DNA of 64,000 nt from an uncultured Prevotella sp. (GTDB taxonomy: Bacteria; Bacteroidota; Bacteroidia; Bacteroidales; Bacteroidaceae): the NCBI GenBank assembly GCA_905236755.1, contig CAJOCR010000011.1, forward strand, positions 1 through 64,000. Reading direction: 5' to 3'. Both the position numbers and the translations under genes were made by a program. Under the pieces are notes generated by a model. That model was not told where the DNA came from and did not search any database. It saw nothing but the letters and a program-made list of their open reading frames with translations. Shown here one piece after another: positions 32,156 to 41,600 of the stretch. Numbering within the stretch: the stretch's first letter is position 1; every line of letters starts with the position of its first letter.

Positions 32156-33162
32156 TAAAAATCGGTATTCTCGGTGCAGCTGGTTATACAGGAGGCGAAC
32201 TTATCCGCCTTCTGCTTAACCATCCTGAAGCCGAAATTGTTTTCGCTAATAGCGAAAGTAACGCTGGCAACCCTGTGACTGATGTTCACGAGGGTTTGCT
32301 AGGCGAAACAGAACTAAAGTTCACAGACCAACTACCTTTCGACAAGGTAGATGTAGTTTTTTTCTGCTTCGGTCACGGAAAGAGCGAAGCATTCATGAAG
32401 GAACACGATATTCCCGCTAACGTTAAGATCATAGACTTAGCACAGGATTTCCGTCTGCATCCGCAATCAATTCCTAATGCAGGTGCAGCAGTACATCCTA
32501 CTGCCGACTGTCATGACTTTGTTTATGGTCTTCCAGAAATAAACCGAGATATTATTTCCAAAGCACAACATGTTGCTAACCCTGGTTGTTTTGCTACCTG
32601 CATACAGTTAGGACTAATGCCTGCAGCTGCAATGAAACTTATCAATAGCGATGTTGCAGTGAATGCTATTACTGGTTCTACTGGTGCTGGTCAGAAGCCA
32701 GGAGCAACAACACACTTCTCATGGCGCAACAACAACCTGAGCATATACAAAGCATTCAAGCATCAGCATGTGCCTGAGATTCGTGAGAGTCTCACACAGG
32801 TGCAAGGATATCTTGATGCAAGCATAGACTTTATCCCTTATCGAGGAGATTTTGCTCGTGGAATCTTTGCTACCGAAGTAATCAAAACCGACAAGCCTCT
32901 TGAAGAGATCGTTGCTGGTTATAAGGAATACTACAAAGATGCAGTCTTTACACACTACAGCGACAAAGCAATAGACTTGAAACAGGTGGTAAACACCAAC
33001 AAAGCTATTGTTCATTGCGACAAGGTTGATGACAAGTTGCTCATCACTTCTTGTATTGACAACCTGCTGAAGGGAGCAGTTGGCCAGGCTGTACAAAACA
33101 TGAATATCATGTTTGGAATAGACGAAACATCAGGTTTAAAACTTAAAGCAAGCGCATTTTAA
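32152..33162 (+). CDS. argC: N-acyl-gamma-glutamyl-phosphate reductase
   Basis: A 336-residue ArgC that reduces the acylglutamyl phosphate to the semialdehyde with NADPH. The Rossmann start is IGILGAAGYTGGELIRLL; the active-site Cys lies in VANPGCFATC (about residue 147-156), and the family signature THFSWRNNN follows. It overlaps pspC by 4 bp and precedes argD by 2 bp. Whether the acyl group is acetyl or succinyl cannot be read from this protein. Confidence 0.95.
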   Translation: MIKIGILGAAGYTGGELIRLLLNHPEAEIVFANSESNAGNPVTDVHEGLLGETELKFTDQLPFDKVDVVFFCFGHGKSEAFMKEHDIPANVKIIDLAQDFRLHPQSIPNAGAAVHPTADCHDFVYGLPEINRDIISKAQHVANPGCFATCIQLGLMPAAAMKLINSDVAVNAITGSTGAGQKPGATTHFSWRNNNLSIYKAFKHQHVPEIRESLTQVQGYLDASIDFIPYRGDFARGIFATEVIKTDKPLEEIVAGYKEYYKDAVFTHYSDKAIDLKQVVNTNKAIVHCDKVDDKLLITSCIDNLLKGAVGQAVQNMNIMFGIDETSGLKLKASAF

Positions 33163-33164
33163 TT

Positions 33165-34307
33165 ATGAAGTTATTTGATGTATATCCACTCTTTGACATC
33201 AACATCGTTAAAGGTGAAGGAACAAAGGTTTGGGACGATAAGGGACAGGAATATCTCGATCTATATGGTGGTCATGCTGTTATCAGCATAGGCCATTGCC
33301 ATCCACACTACACAGAAAAGATTACCCAGCAGCTTAATGCCTTGGGCTTTTACAGCAACTCTGTTATCAACAAGCTGCAGGTGCAACTGGCTGAACGCTT
33401 AGGAAAGATTAGCGGATATGATGACTATCAGTTCTTCCTTATCAATTCAGGAGCTGAAGCTAACGAGAACGCCTTGAAGTTAGCATCGTTCACTAATGGT
33501 CGCAAACGTGTGTTAGCTTTAAACAAATCATTCCACGGTCGTACATCGCTTGCCGTTGAGGTGACAAACAATCCTAAGATTGTAGCTCATATCAACGACA
33601 ATGGTCATGTAACCTTCTTGCCTATCAACGACCTTGAGGCATGGGAAAAAGAACTTGCAAAGGGTGATGTGTGTGCTGTCATTCTGGAATGTATCCAAGG
33701 TGTAGGCGGTTGTAACATGGTAAACGAGGAGTTTGCTCAGGGACTTGAGAAAGCCTGCAAGAAATATGGAACAATACTTATCTGTGACGAGATACAATGT
33801 GGTTATGGTCGTACAGGTAAATTCTTTGCACACCAATGGCTGAACATACATCCTGATCTTATCACAGTAGCCAAGGGAATTGGTAATGGTTTTCCTATCG
33901 GTGGTCTGCTTATATCACCTGAGTTCACACCAGTATATGGAAGATTAGGTACTACTTTCGGAGGTAATCACCTTGCTTGTTCGGCAGCCTTGGCTGTTCT
34001 TGATGTTTTTGAGAACGAAGGACTTGTTGAGAATGCACACCTTGTAGGCGAATATTTCATCGAGCAACTCAAAGAACTACAGAAAACAGAACCACATATC
34101 ACTGATGTACGTGGTAAGGGACTGATGATAGGAGTAGAGATGGATATTCCACAGAAGGATGTAAGAAACAAACTTATCTACGATGAGCATGTTTTCACAG
34201 GTTGTGCCTCTACCAATATCCTAAGAATACTCCCTCCACTTGTGCTTACCAAAGACGATGTGGATGAATTCATGAAGAGATTTAAGAAAGTACTCAAAAC
34301 TATTTAA
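33165..34307 (+). CDS. argD: N-acylornithine aminotransferase
   Basis: A 380-residue class-III PLP aminotransferase. Visible: GGHAVISIGHCHP near residue 35, FINSGAEANENALKLA (phosphate-binding region), ICDEIQCGYGRTGKFFAH, and the PLP Lys in TVAKGIGNGFPIGG (about residue 236). It makes acylornithine from the ArgC product using glutamate. The narrow spacing with argC (2 bp) and proC (2 bp) indicates one transcript. Confidence 0.93.
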   Translation: MKLFDVYPLFDINIVKGEGTKVWDDKGQEYLDLYGGHAVISIGHCHPHYTEKITQQLNALGFYSNSVINKLQVQLAERLGKISGYDDYQFFLINSGAEANENALKLASFTNGRKRVLALNKSFHGRTSLAVEVTNNPKIVAHINDNGHVTFLPINDLEAWEKELAKGDVCAVILECIQGVGGCNMVNEEFAQGLEKACKKYGTILICDEIQCGYGRTGKFFAHQWLNIHPDLITVAKGIGNGFPIGGLLISPEFTPVYGRLGTTFGGNHLACSAALAVLDVFENEGLVENAHLVGEYFIEQLKELQKTEPHITDVRGKGLMIGVEMDIPQKDVRNKLIYDEHVFTGCASTNILRILPPLVLTKDDVDEFMKRFKKVLKTI

Positions 34308-34309
34308 CT

Positions 34310-35095
34310 ATGAAAATATCTATAATTGGAGCAGGCGCCATGGGTGGTGCTTTTGCGGAAGGACTGCTTAAGTCGAATACTTTTGCAGCTAACGACATTA
34401 CCGTTGCCGACCCATACCAGCCTACTCTTGACCACTTTAAAAGTGAAGGAGCAAATGTTACTTCCGACAATCGTTCTGCAGCTAAAGATGCAGACATCGT
34501 TGCTGTGGTGGTGAAGCCATGGCTTGTAGAACAGGTACTTACTGAAATAAAAGAGGTGCTCGATTATAGCAAACAGTTACTTATTATTATTGCTGCTGGC
34601 ATTTCATCAGAAAGTATCAAGACATGGATGAGCAAAAACGGTGCTACACCACATTTCTTTCTTACCATTCCTAACATAGCAATTGCAGAAAAGGCAAGTA
34701 TGACATTCATCGTTCCTGTTGATGCTACTGCCGAAGAAACACAAATCATAAGCAATATATTTGATGAGCTTGGTGGCTGCCTGATTACCGAGGAGCGACT
34801 TCTTGGTGCAGGAACAACACTTGCATCATGTGGTATTGCATATGCTATGCGCTATGTACGTGCTGCTGCCGAAGGTGGTGTAGAGCTCGGCTTCAAAGCC
34901 AAGGATGCAACGAAGATTGTTCTGCAAACTATGGAAGGTGCAGTAAAACTGCTACAGGCAACAGGCGAACATCCAGAATCAGCTATAGATAAGGTAACTA
35001 CACCAGGTGGAGTTACCATAAAAGGACTGAATGCCATGGAACATTATGGCTTCAGTAATGCTGTAATAGAAGGGCTGAAAGCAGGCTGCAAATAA
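34310..35095 (+). CDS. proC: Pyrroline-5-carboxylate reductase
   Basis: A 261-residue ProC, which makes proline from pyrroline-5-carboxylate with NAD(P)H. Rossmann start IGAGAMGGAFAEGLL; later IIAAGISSESIKTW and the C-terminal dimer helix region with TPGGVTIKGLNAMEHYG, which contains the conserved TPGG(x)T motif. It is joined to argD by 2 bp and followed by a terminator, so arginine and proline pathways share this operon. Confidence 0.95.
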   Translation: MKISIIGAGAMGGAFAEGLLKSNTFAANDITVADPYQPTLDHFKSEGANVTSDNRSAAKDADIVAVVVKPWLVEQVLTEIKEVLDYSKQLLIIIAAGISSESIKTWMSKNGATPHFFLTIPNIAIAEKASMTFIVPVDATAEETQIISNIFDELGGCLITEERLLGAGTTLASCGIAYAMRYVRAAAEGGVELGFKAKDATKIVLQTMEGAVKLLQATGEHPESAIDKVTTPGGVTIKGLNAMEHYGFSNAVIEGLKAGCK

Positions 35096-35110
35096 TAGCA
35101 TATTGGAGAT

Positions 35111-35145
35111 ACTGCACAAAGTTTCTGGTTTGTGCAGTATTTTTC
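35111..35145 (+). terminator. Intrinsic terminator after proC
   Basis: Stem ACTGCACAAA (35111-35120) with TTTGTGCAGT (35129-35138), an 8-nt loop and a following ATTTTTC. Confidence 0.85.
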
Positions 35146-35244
35146 ATTTCTTTACACAAGTTTAAAGAAATAAACATTAGCTATACCTATCTCTAAGAAA
35201 AAATTCATACTTTTGTCCGAAATTAAATACTAAAGACGAAAAAA

Positions 35245-35799
35245 ATGGAAGAATCTATCAAACAAATCGGAGAACGCTTAAAAGGACTCCGTGACGTTCT
35301 CGACATACCTGCCGAGGAGGTTGCCGAACTCTGCGGCATTTCTCTTGAACACTACTTGAAGATAGAAGCAGGTGAAGCTGACCCATCAGTATATCGCCTG
35401 AGCAAAATATCTAAGAGATATGGTATAGACCTTGATGTGCTTCTCTTTGGAGAAGAACCTCGAATGAGTACATATTATCTTACCCGTAAGGGAAAAGGTC
35501 AGGAAATAGACCGTAATGATGATTATAAATATCAAAGTCTGGCAGCTGGATTCCGTGGTCGTAAGATGGATCCTTTCTTTGTACAGGTAGACCCACTTCC
35601 TGGTGATACCAACCACAACCAGAACCACCACGATGGTCAGGAGTTTGACTACATCCTCAAGGGAAGTCTTGAGTTGACAATCGACGACAAGGTACTGGTA
35701 TTGAATCCTGGCGACAGTATCCATTTTGATGGCTCACGCCCTCATTGTATGCGTGCGCTTAATGACGAGCCAGTAAATTTCATTTGCGTAATCATTTAA
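35245..35799 (+). CDS. XRE-family regulator with C-terminal cupin domain
   Basis: A 184-residue two-domain regulator. Residues 5-60 are a helix-turn-helix (IGERLKGLRDVLDIPAEEVA, then ISLEHYLKIEAG). Residues 105-184 are a cupin (NHNQNHHDGQEFDYILKGSLE, with metal-type His residues, and GDSIHFDGSRPHCMRAL). Such proteins sense a small ligand and control the adjacent pathway. The acyl-CoA ligase gene begins 15 bp later, so that enzyme or its product is the probable target and ligand. A TACTTTTG box lies at 35208-35215 without a clear -33. Confidence 0.9.
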   Translation: MEESIKQIGERLKGLRDVLDIPAEEVAELCGISLEHYLKIEAGEADPSVYRLSKISKRYGIDLDVLLFGEEPRMSTYYLTRKGKGQEIDRNDDYKYQSLAAGFRGRKMDPFFVQVDPLPGDTNHNQNHHDGQEFDYILKGSLELTIDDKVLVLNPGDSIHFDGSRPHCMRALNDEPVNFICVII

Positions 35800-35814
35800 A
35801 AAGAGATAATAACA

Positions 35815-37491
35815 ATGATCGAGAGATTTCTTAAGCAGACTCATTTCACTTCAGAGGAAGATTTCAAAGAGAACCTGCATTTCATAATTCCAGAGAATTT
35901 TAATTTTGCCTACGATGTCATGGACGAATGGGCACGCATCGAGCCAAACAAAGTGTGCTTGCTGTGGACCAGCGAACGTGGCGAGGAGGTGAAAACAACA
36001 TATAAGCAGTTCAAGGAACAGACAGACCAGACTGCTTCTTACTTCCAGACCTTAGGTATTGGTCGCGGAGACAAGGTGATGCTTATACTTAAACGTCACT
36101 ACCAGTGGTGGCTGAGCATGATGGCTCTTTGCAAGATTGGTGCAGTAGCCATTCCTGCAACACACATGCTCACCAAGCACGACATCGTATATCGTAATAA
36201 TCGTGCAAGCGTGAAGGCTATCATCTGCGTCAACGACGAATATGTTACCACTCAAGTGAAGGAAGCGATGACCGAAAGTCCTACAGTGAAAAAACTTGTT
36301 GCCGTAAACTCTATGATAGAAGGCGACAAGGCTGTTCCTGAAGGCTTTCACAACTGGCACGAAGAATGGGCACAAGCTCCACATTTCCGTCGTCCAGAAA
36401 ATGTCAATGAGAACGACGACACCATGTTGATGTATTTCACCAGCGGAACAAGTGGTGAACCAAAGATGGTTGCTCATGACCACTTGTATGCTTTAGGTCA
36501 CCTCACGACAGGTGTTTTCTGGCATAACCTCAATGAAAATAGTCTGCACCTTACCGTTGCTGATACAGGTTGGGGTAAGGCAGTATGGGGCAAGCTCTAT
36601 GGTCAATGGTTTGCTGGTGCAACAGTATTTGTGTATGACCACGAGAAGTTCACAGCCGAGAAGATTATGCGTGCTATGGAGAAATATCGTGTTACCTCTT
36701 TCTGTGCACCACCTACCATTTATCGTTTTATGATATTGGAAGACTTCAGTAAATACGATCTGAGCAGTCTAAAGTATTGCACAACAGCAGGCGAAGCTAT
36801 GAACCCATCTGTTGAGGATACATTCTTCAAACTCACAAACATACATATCATGGAGGGGTTCGGACAGACAGAAACAACAATGACCTTAGGCACCTTCCCT
36901 TGGATCAAACCAAAACCAGGAAGTATGGGTAAGCCTAACCCACAGTATGATGTATGTATTCTTCGTGAAGACGGTACAGCATGCGAGGATGGTGAGAAGG
37001 GTGAGATATGTATCAACACTCTCAACGGCAAGGCTATCGGACTGTTCAAAGGCTATTATCGTGATGAGGAAAAGACACATGATGTATGGCACGATGGTAT
37101 CTATCACACAGGTGATATGGCTTGGCGCGATGAAGATGGCTATTATTGGTTTGTTGGCCGTACAGACGATGTTATTAAGAGCTCAGGCTATCGCATTGGT
37201 CCGTTCGAGGTTGAGAACGCACTCATGACTCATCCAGCAGTAGTAGAATGTGCCATCACAGGTGTTCCTGATCCTATACGTGGAATGGTTGTAAAGGCTA
37301 CTGTTGTCCTGGCAGACGAATACAAGGCTAAGGCTGGCGATGAACTTATCAAGGAATTGCAGAATCACGTAAAGCATGAAACTGCTCCTTATAAATATCC
37401 ACGTGTCATAGAGTTTGTTGATGAACTGCCTAAGACTATTTCTGGAAAGATTCGTCGTGTAGAAATACGCGATAATGATTCTAAGAAATAA
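35815..37491 (+). CDS. AMP-forming acyl-CoA synthetase
   Basis: A 558-residue adenylate-forming enzyme that activates a carboxylic acid with ATP and CoA. The ATP/AMP motifs are clear: YFTSGTSGEPKMVAHDH (about residue 207-223), FGQTETTMT (about 347), YHTGDMAWRDEDGYYWFVGR, and the C-terminal catalytic Lys in PKTISGKIRR. The overall pattern resembles medium-chain (ACSM-like) ligases, but chain length is not certain. It is co-directional with the XRE-cupin regulator. It is not part of arginine or proline synthesis in any known scheme. Confidence 0.9.
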   Translation: MIERFLKQTHFTSEEDFKENLHFIIPENFNFAYDVMDEWARIEPNKVCLLWTSERGEEVKTTYKQFKEQTDQTASYFQTLGIGRGDKVMLILKRHYQWWLSMMALCKIGAVAIPATHMLTKHDIVYRNNRASVKAIICVNDEYVTTQVKEAMTESPTVKKLVAVNSMIEGDKAVPEGFHNWHEEWAQAPHFRRPENVNENDDTMLMYFTSGTSGEPKMVAHDHLYALGHLTTGVFWHNLNENSLHLTVADTGWGKAVWGKLYGQWFAGATVFVYDHEKFTAEKIMRAMEKYRVTSFCAPPTIYRFMILEDFSKYDLSSLKYCTTAGEAMNPSVEDTFFKLTNIHIMEGFGQTETTMTLGTFPWIKPKPGSMGKPNPQYDVCILREDGTACEDGEKGEICINTLNGKAIGLFKGYYRDEEKTHDVWHDGIYHTGDMAWRDEDGYYWFVGRTDDVIKSSGYRIGPFEVENALMTHPAVVECAITGVPDPIRGMVVKATVVLADEYKAKAGDELIKELQNHVKHETAPYKYPRVIEFVDELPKTISGKIRRVEIRDNDSKK

Positions 37492-37493
37492 AT

Positions 37494-37625
37494 TGAGGTT
37501 GTGAGTTTATAAGTTTTTGAGTTGATAAGTTGCAAACACACGACAAAAATCAAAACTCAAAAACTTATAACTAAACAACTTACGAACTCAATACTTATAA
37601 ACTTACGAAACTTATAAACTCAAGC
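37494..37625. repeat. AT-rich GTTTATAAGTTT-type repeat spacer
   Basis: The gap between the acyl-CoA ligase and proB is built of imperfect ACTTATAAACTCA / TGAGTTTATAAGTT units on both strands, which can pair over long distances. Similar units appear at 29138-29190 and 24170-24250. Confidence 0.7.
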
Positions 37626-37646
37626 ACTAATATTTGAATAGAGACG

Positions 37647-38417
37647 ATGAAACGAATAGTAGTAAAAGTGGGCAGTAATGTGCTGACCCGAAATGACGGA
37701 AAACTCGACGTAACACGTATGTCGGCTATTGTTGATCAGCTGGTGTGGTTACGCCGTCATGATTACGAGATCATACTTGTGTCTTCAGGTGCCGTGTCAG
37801 CAGGAAGAGACGAGCTTCATCCCGACCATGAACTTGACAGCGTGGAACAACGACAGCTTTTCTCGGCTATGGGACAGGTGAAGTTGATGACTCTTTACTA
37901 CGATCTTTTCAGAGAATACAATATCAAAGTGGGTCAGGTGCTTACAACTAAAGACCACTTTGCAAATGAAGATGCATATCAAAACCAGAAGCGTTGTATC
38001 TCTACTATGCTCAGTAATGGTGTCATCCCTATCGTAAACGAAAATGATACTGTGTGCCTCACCGAGCTTATGTTTACAGATAATGATGAACTATCTGGCC
38101 TAATTGCTGAGATGATGAAGGCAGAAACACTTGTCCTTCTCACAAATGTTGACGGTATATATAACGGTGACCCAAAAGATCCAAACACTCGTATCATACC
38201 GTCTGTTTACTACGATCGTGACATTAGCGAATATGCTTCTGACGAGAAGAGTTCTAACGGACGAGGCGGTATGGCATCAAAAGCAAAGACTGCTCATGAG
38301 ATTGCCAACAAGGGTATCCGTGTTATCATAGCCAACGGCAACACTCCAAATATTCTTATAAACCTGAAGGAGCAACCTATGAATACTATGCACACGGAGT
38401 TTGTAGCACGAAAATAA
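37647..38417 (+). CDS. proB: Glutamate 5-kinase, short form without PUA domain
   Basis: A 256-residue glutamate 5-kinase, first step of proline synthesis. Amino-acid-kinase motifs: VKVGSNVLT at the start, SSGAVSAGRDEL, PIVNENDTV, LLTNVDGIYNGDP and the GRGGMASKAKTAHEIANKG loop. The length corresponds to the kinase domain alone; the C-terminal PUA domain of the E. coli enzyme is absent, which is common in this phylum. proA follows after 16 bp, so both are one unit. Confidence 0.95.
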   Translation: MKRIVVKVGSNVLTRNDGKLDVTRMSAIVDQLVWLRRHDYEIILVSSGAVSAGRDELHPDHELDSVEQRQLFSAMGQVKLMTLYYDLFREYNIKVGQVLTTKDHFANEDAYQNQKRCISTMLSNGVIPIVNENDTVCLTELMFTDNDELSGLIAEMMKAETLVLLTNVDGIYNGDPKDPNTRIIPSVYYDRDISEYASDEKSSNGRGGMASKAKTAHEIANKGIRVIIANGNTPNILINLKEQPMNTMHTEFVARK

Positions 38418-38433
38418 TAAAAGATAAAAAACT

Positions 38434-39681
38434 ATGACCACTCAAGAGATATTCAAAAACGTTAAATATGCCAGCTACACGCTGACATTCCTTGACGACA
38501 GCAAGCGTAATGAGATTCTGCAAACTGTGGCAGATTCTATCATAGACAACAAGGAAAAACTCCTTGAAGCTAATGCCGAAGACCTTGCTAAAATGGATAA
38601 GACGAATCCTCTTTACGACAGGTTGCAGCTCACAGATAAGCGTCTTGAGGATATAGCCTCAGATATGCGCCATGTAAGTATGCTTCCCTCCCCTCTTGGC
38701 AGAACCCTAAAGGAAAAGACTTTAGAAAATGGTTTGCATCTACGTAGAGTAAGCGTTCCTTTTGGTGTCATAGGCATGATTTACGAGGCTCGCCCGAATG
38801 TTACATTCGATGTATTCTCACTTTGTTTCAAGAGTGGAAATGCTTGCATTCTAAAAGGCGGCAAGGATGCCGACAACAGCAATAAGGCTGGTGTAGCACT
38901 CATAAAGAATGTTTTGAAGAAATATGGCATCAATGAGCATGTGGTTGAGCTATTACCAGCCTCACACGAGGCAACAGGCGAGATGCTTAATGCCGTTGGA
39001 TATGTTGACCTTGTGATACCACGTGGTGGAAGAAAGCTTATTGACTTCGTGCGTAACAACGCCAAAGTGCCATGTATAGAAACAGGTGCAGGAGTTGTGA
39101 ACACATATCTCGACAAGGATGGCGACATAGATATGGCTGCTGCCATAGTGAACAACGGCAAAACACGAAGAGTGAGCGTTTGTAATGCCCTCGACTGTTT
39201 GATTGTTCACGAAAAGCAAATGTCTAATCTCTATAAGGTCTGTGATCCGTTGAGCGAAAGCAAAGTGATGATATATGCTGATGAGCGTGCATTTACAGCT
39301 CTCTACGGCAAATATCCAGAAGAACTGTTGAAACATGCCACAGCAGAAAGTTTCGGCACCGAGTATATGGATTACAAAATGGCTATTCGCACAGTAGATA
39401 GCGTAGAAGAAGCCTTAAACCATATTCAACAATACGGTTCTGGACATAGTGAAGCTATCATAACAAACAACAAAGACACAGCTCACTTATTTGAACAAAG
39501 GGTTGATGCAGCCTGCGTTTATGTTAATGCACCAACAAGTTTTACCGATGGTGCACAGTTTGGATTAGGTGCCGAGATAGGTATAAGCACTCAGAAACTT
39601 GGTGCCCGCGGCCCAATGGCTTTAGAGGAAATAACAACCTATAAATGGCTTATTGAAGGAAGTGGACAGATTAGGAATTAA
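38434..39681 (+). CDS. proA: Gamma-glutamyl phosphate reductase
   Basis: A 415-residue ProA, reducing glutamyl phosphate to the semialdehyde. Aldehyde-dehydrogenase-like: the segment [26 protein letters not shown] split by its start (about residue 110), catalytic Cys in [13 protein letters not shown] (about residue 255), and [19 protein letters not shown] near the C-terminus. Start at 38434 is 16 bp after proB. Confidence 0.95.
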   Translation: MTTQEIFKNVKYASYTLTFLDDSKRNEILQTVADSIIDNKEKLLEANAEDLAKMDKTNPLYDRLQLTDKRLEDIASDMRHVSMLPSPLGRTLKEKTLENGLHLRRVSVPFGVIGMIYEARPNVTFDVFSLCFKSGNACILKGGKDADNSNKAGVALIKNVLKKYGINEHVVELLPASHEATGEMLNAVGYVDLVIPRGGRKLIDFVRNNAKVPCIETGAGVVNTYLDKDGDIDMAAAIVNNGKTRRVSVCNALDCLIVHEKQMSNLYKVCDPLSESKVMIYADERAFTALYGKYPEELLKHATAESFGTEYMDYKMAIRTVDSVEEALNHIQQYGSGHSEAIITNNKDTAHLFEQRVDAACVYVNAPTSFTDGAQFGLGAEIGISTQKLGARGPMALEEITTYKWLIEGSGQIRN

Positions 39682-39838
39682 AAGTTTTGAATTACGAATT
39701 TGGAATTAGTTGCGCAAAGCGCAATTATAAATTATTTAATTTAAAATTATTAATTCACAACTCGTAATTAAAATAATTCGTAATTTGTAACTCGTAATTC
39801 GTAATTAAAATAATTCGTAACTCGTAACTTGTAATTAT
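39682..39838. repeat. AT-rich mosaic repeat family C, copy 2
   Basis: Units of TAATTCGTAACTCGTAATTC and ATAATTCGTAATT around the palindrome TTGCGCAAAGCGCAA (39711-39725). In inverted orientation to copy 1 at 31738-31872 it shares a core of about 45 bp. It fills the gap between proA and the carbamoyltransferase gene, which starts at 39846. Confidence 0.85.
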
Positions 39839-39845
39839 CAAAGAT

Positions 39846-40829
39846 ATGAAGACATTTTTCAACGTAGAAGACCTTGGAGATTTAAATAAAGCCCTTGACG
39901 AGGCACAGGAAGTAAAAAAGAATAGGTTTAACTATCAGGAATTGGGTAAGAACAAAACCCTGTTGATGATATTCTTCAACAACTCATTGCGCACACGTTT
40001 GAGTACGCAAAAGGCAGCCATGAACCTTGGTATGAACGTTATTGTGCTTGACGTGAATGCAGGAGCTTGGAAACTGGAAACAGAACGAGGAGTTATCATG
40101 GATGGTGACAAGAGTGAACACCTTCTTGAAGCAATTCCTGTTATGGCAAGTTTCTGTGATGTCATTGGCGTAAGAAGTTTTGCTGGGCTCTCAGACCGTG
40201 AATACGACTATGCCGAGACAATAGTAAACCTGTTTGTGAAATATAGCGGTCGTCCTGTCTTTGCTATGGAAACAGCCACCGTACACCCTTTGCAGGCATT
40301 TGCCGACCTTATCACCATTCAAGAGAAATGGGAAGAGATAAAGGCTTCAAATGCTCACAAGCGTCCAAAGGTAGTGCTCACCTGGGCACCTCATTGTCGT
40401 GCTTTGCCTCAGGCTGTTCCTAACAGTTTTGCTCAATGGATGAATGCTGCTGACGTGGATTTTGTTGTTACTCATCCAAAAGGTTACGAGCTTGATCCTA
40501 AGTTTGTTGGTAATGCCGAAGTAGAATACAACCAGAAGAAAGCCCTTGAGGATGCCGACTTTGTGTATGCTAAGAACTGGAGTTGTCCTGGTGTTGACAA
40601 CGCTGCCGACTATGGCAAGATTCTATCAAAGGACATGAGTTGGACTATAGACTCTGAGCACATGAGCTGGACTAACAACGGCTACTTTATGCATTGTCTG
40701 CCTGTACGTCGCGGACTTATTGTCACCGACGACGTTATAGAAAGTGAACATAGTCTCGTTATTCCAGAAGCAGCAAACAGAGAAATCTCTGCCGAAGTTG
40801 TCATCAAGCGCATCCTCGAAAAGTTATAA
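39846..40829 (+). CDS. argF: N-acyl-L-ornithine carbamoyltransferase
   Basis: A 327-residue carbamoyltransferase of the Bacteroides succinyl/acetylornithine type, not classical OTCase. The carbamoyl-phosphate site is FFNNSLRTRLSTQKA (the STRTR equivalent), HPLQAFADL binds substrate, and HCLPVRRG is the C-terminal catalytic loop. A Trp-rich GAWKLETERG loop and KNWSCPGVDNAADYG support the acyl-ornithine group. Residue 90, in MDGDKSEHLLE, is Ser; in the B. fragilis succinylornithine enzyme this is Pro and in the Xanthomonas acetylornithine enzyme it is Glu (from memory). So the acyl specificity cannot be predicted from the known rule. A strong terminator follows at 40951-40992. Confidence 0.92.
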   Translation: MKTFFNVEDLGDLNKALDEAQEVKKNRFNYQELGKNKTLLMIFFNNSLRTRLSTQKAAMNLGMNVIVLDVNAGAWKLETERGVIMDGDKSEHLLEAIPVMASFCDVIGVRSFAGLSDREYDYAETIVNLFVKYSGRPVFAMETATVHPLQAFADLITIQEKWEEIKASNAHKRPKVVLTWAPHCRALPQAVPNSFAQWMNAADVDFVVTHPKGYELDPKFVGNAEVEYNQKKALEDADFVYAKNWSCPGVDNAADYGKILSKDMSWTIDSEHMSWTNNGYFMHCLPVRRGLIVTDDVIESEHSLVIPEAANREISAEVVIKRILEKL

Positions 40830-41132
40830 AACTTAACATTAGCATTCCAAGAACATCCGATAGGAATCCTAAAGGAATCCTAAGAGCATCCTAAAGGATA
40901 ATATACTAACAAGTAAATCATTAGAATTTCAAAACGTAGGACAATATAACAATAAACCTCGCAAAATGGAAATCCCTTTTGCGAGGTTTATTATTTGTTA
41001 GAAATTCAAAACATTCTTATAGAACTTATTTTGTTAGATGAGTAAAATTGATTACACAAGATAATCCAAAATGGGGAAAGCCGCAAACTCTGCCTTCCCC
41101 AGATTGAATTTAATGATTTCTACAAGGATGAA
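40830..41132. other. Convergent intergenic region with terminator
   Basis: After argF there is a short series of AGGAATCCTA / AGCATCCTA units (40860-40902), then the bidirectional terminator at 40951-40992. The remainder is AT-rich and has no supportable gene. Confidence 0.65.
40951..40992. terminator. Strong bidirectional terminator
   Basis: Perfect 16-bp stem AATAAACCTCGCAAAA (40951-40966) and TTTTGCGAGGTTTATT (40977-40992) with a 10-nt loop. It ends the argF transcript and can also stop leftward transcription of the 41-42 kb genes. Confidence 0.92.
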
Positions 41133-41579
41133 TTACAAATCATTATTAGCAACTATATCCTGAGAAGATTTGCTATTAATAACAGGTTTAAATTCATCTG
41201 CATCTCTATCATAAACAACAGAATTCCACAATTCGTTGAACTCTTGCTCTGTTATCATTTCAATATCAAACTTTTCTTTAAAATCTTTAAACGTTGCATT
41301 AGTATCCAGCCAAAAGCCACTGTTGTTGTCATCTGGCATTTTTACAATAACTCTGTTATTGACATCTAATCCTATCTCACGCCAAGACGTATCATAATCT
41401 TCACGATTATCGTATTCTATATACCATTTTGCTACGTAAATTATTTTGTGATCAAAATCAGGATTAGCTCGTCCCATTCTATAGACTTTATCCATCATTT
41501 TTCCCCATAAAGTTTTTTTCCGCTTGCGTATAGGAGCTTCTCCTCTAAATGGTTTTTTATTAAATTTAAAATATATCAT
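41133..41579 (-). CDS. Hypothetical cytoplasmic protein
   Basis: A 148-residue protein without signal peptide or membrane helix. It begins with a basic stretch (PFRGEAPIRKRKKTLW) and continues with an acidic, aromatic-rich alpha/beta region (KWYIEYDNREDYDTSWREIGLD, FDIEMITEQEFNELWNS). I recognise no family. The acidic, compact character resembles immunity proteins of toxin systems, but no toxin is present. It is last in a leftward AT-rich trio, 21 bp after the lipoprotein gene. Confidence 0.6.
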   Translation of the reverse strand: MIYFKFNKKPFRGEAPIRKRKKTLWGKMMDKVYRMGRANPDFDHKIIYVAKWYIEYDNREDYDTSWREIGLDVNNRVIVKMPDDNNSGFWLDTNATFKDFKEKFDIEMITEQEFNELWNSVVYDRDADEFKPVINSKSSQDIVANNDL

Positions 41580-41600
41580 ACTCTATAAAAAGGATACACT

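Noticed and set aside
37494..37625. CRISPR-like array
   Set aside because: Units are imperfect, contiguous, AT-rich and on both strands, with no regular spacers and no cas genes.
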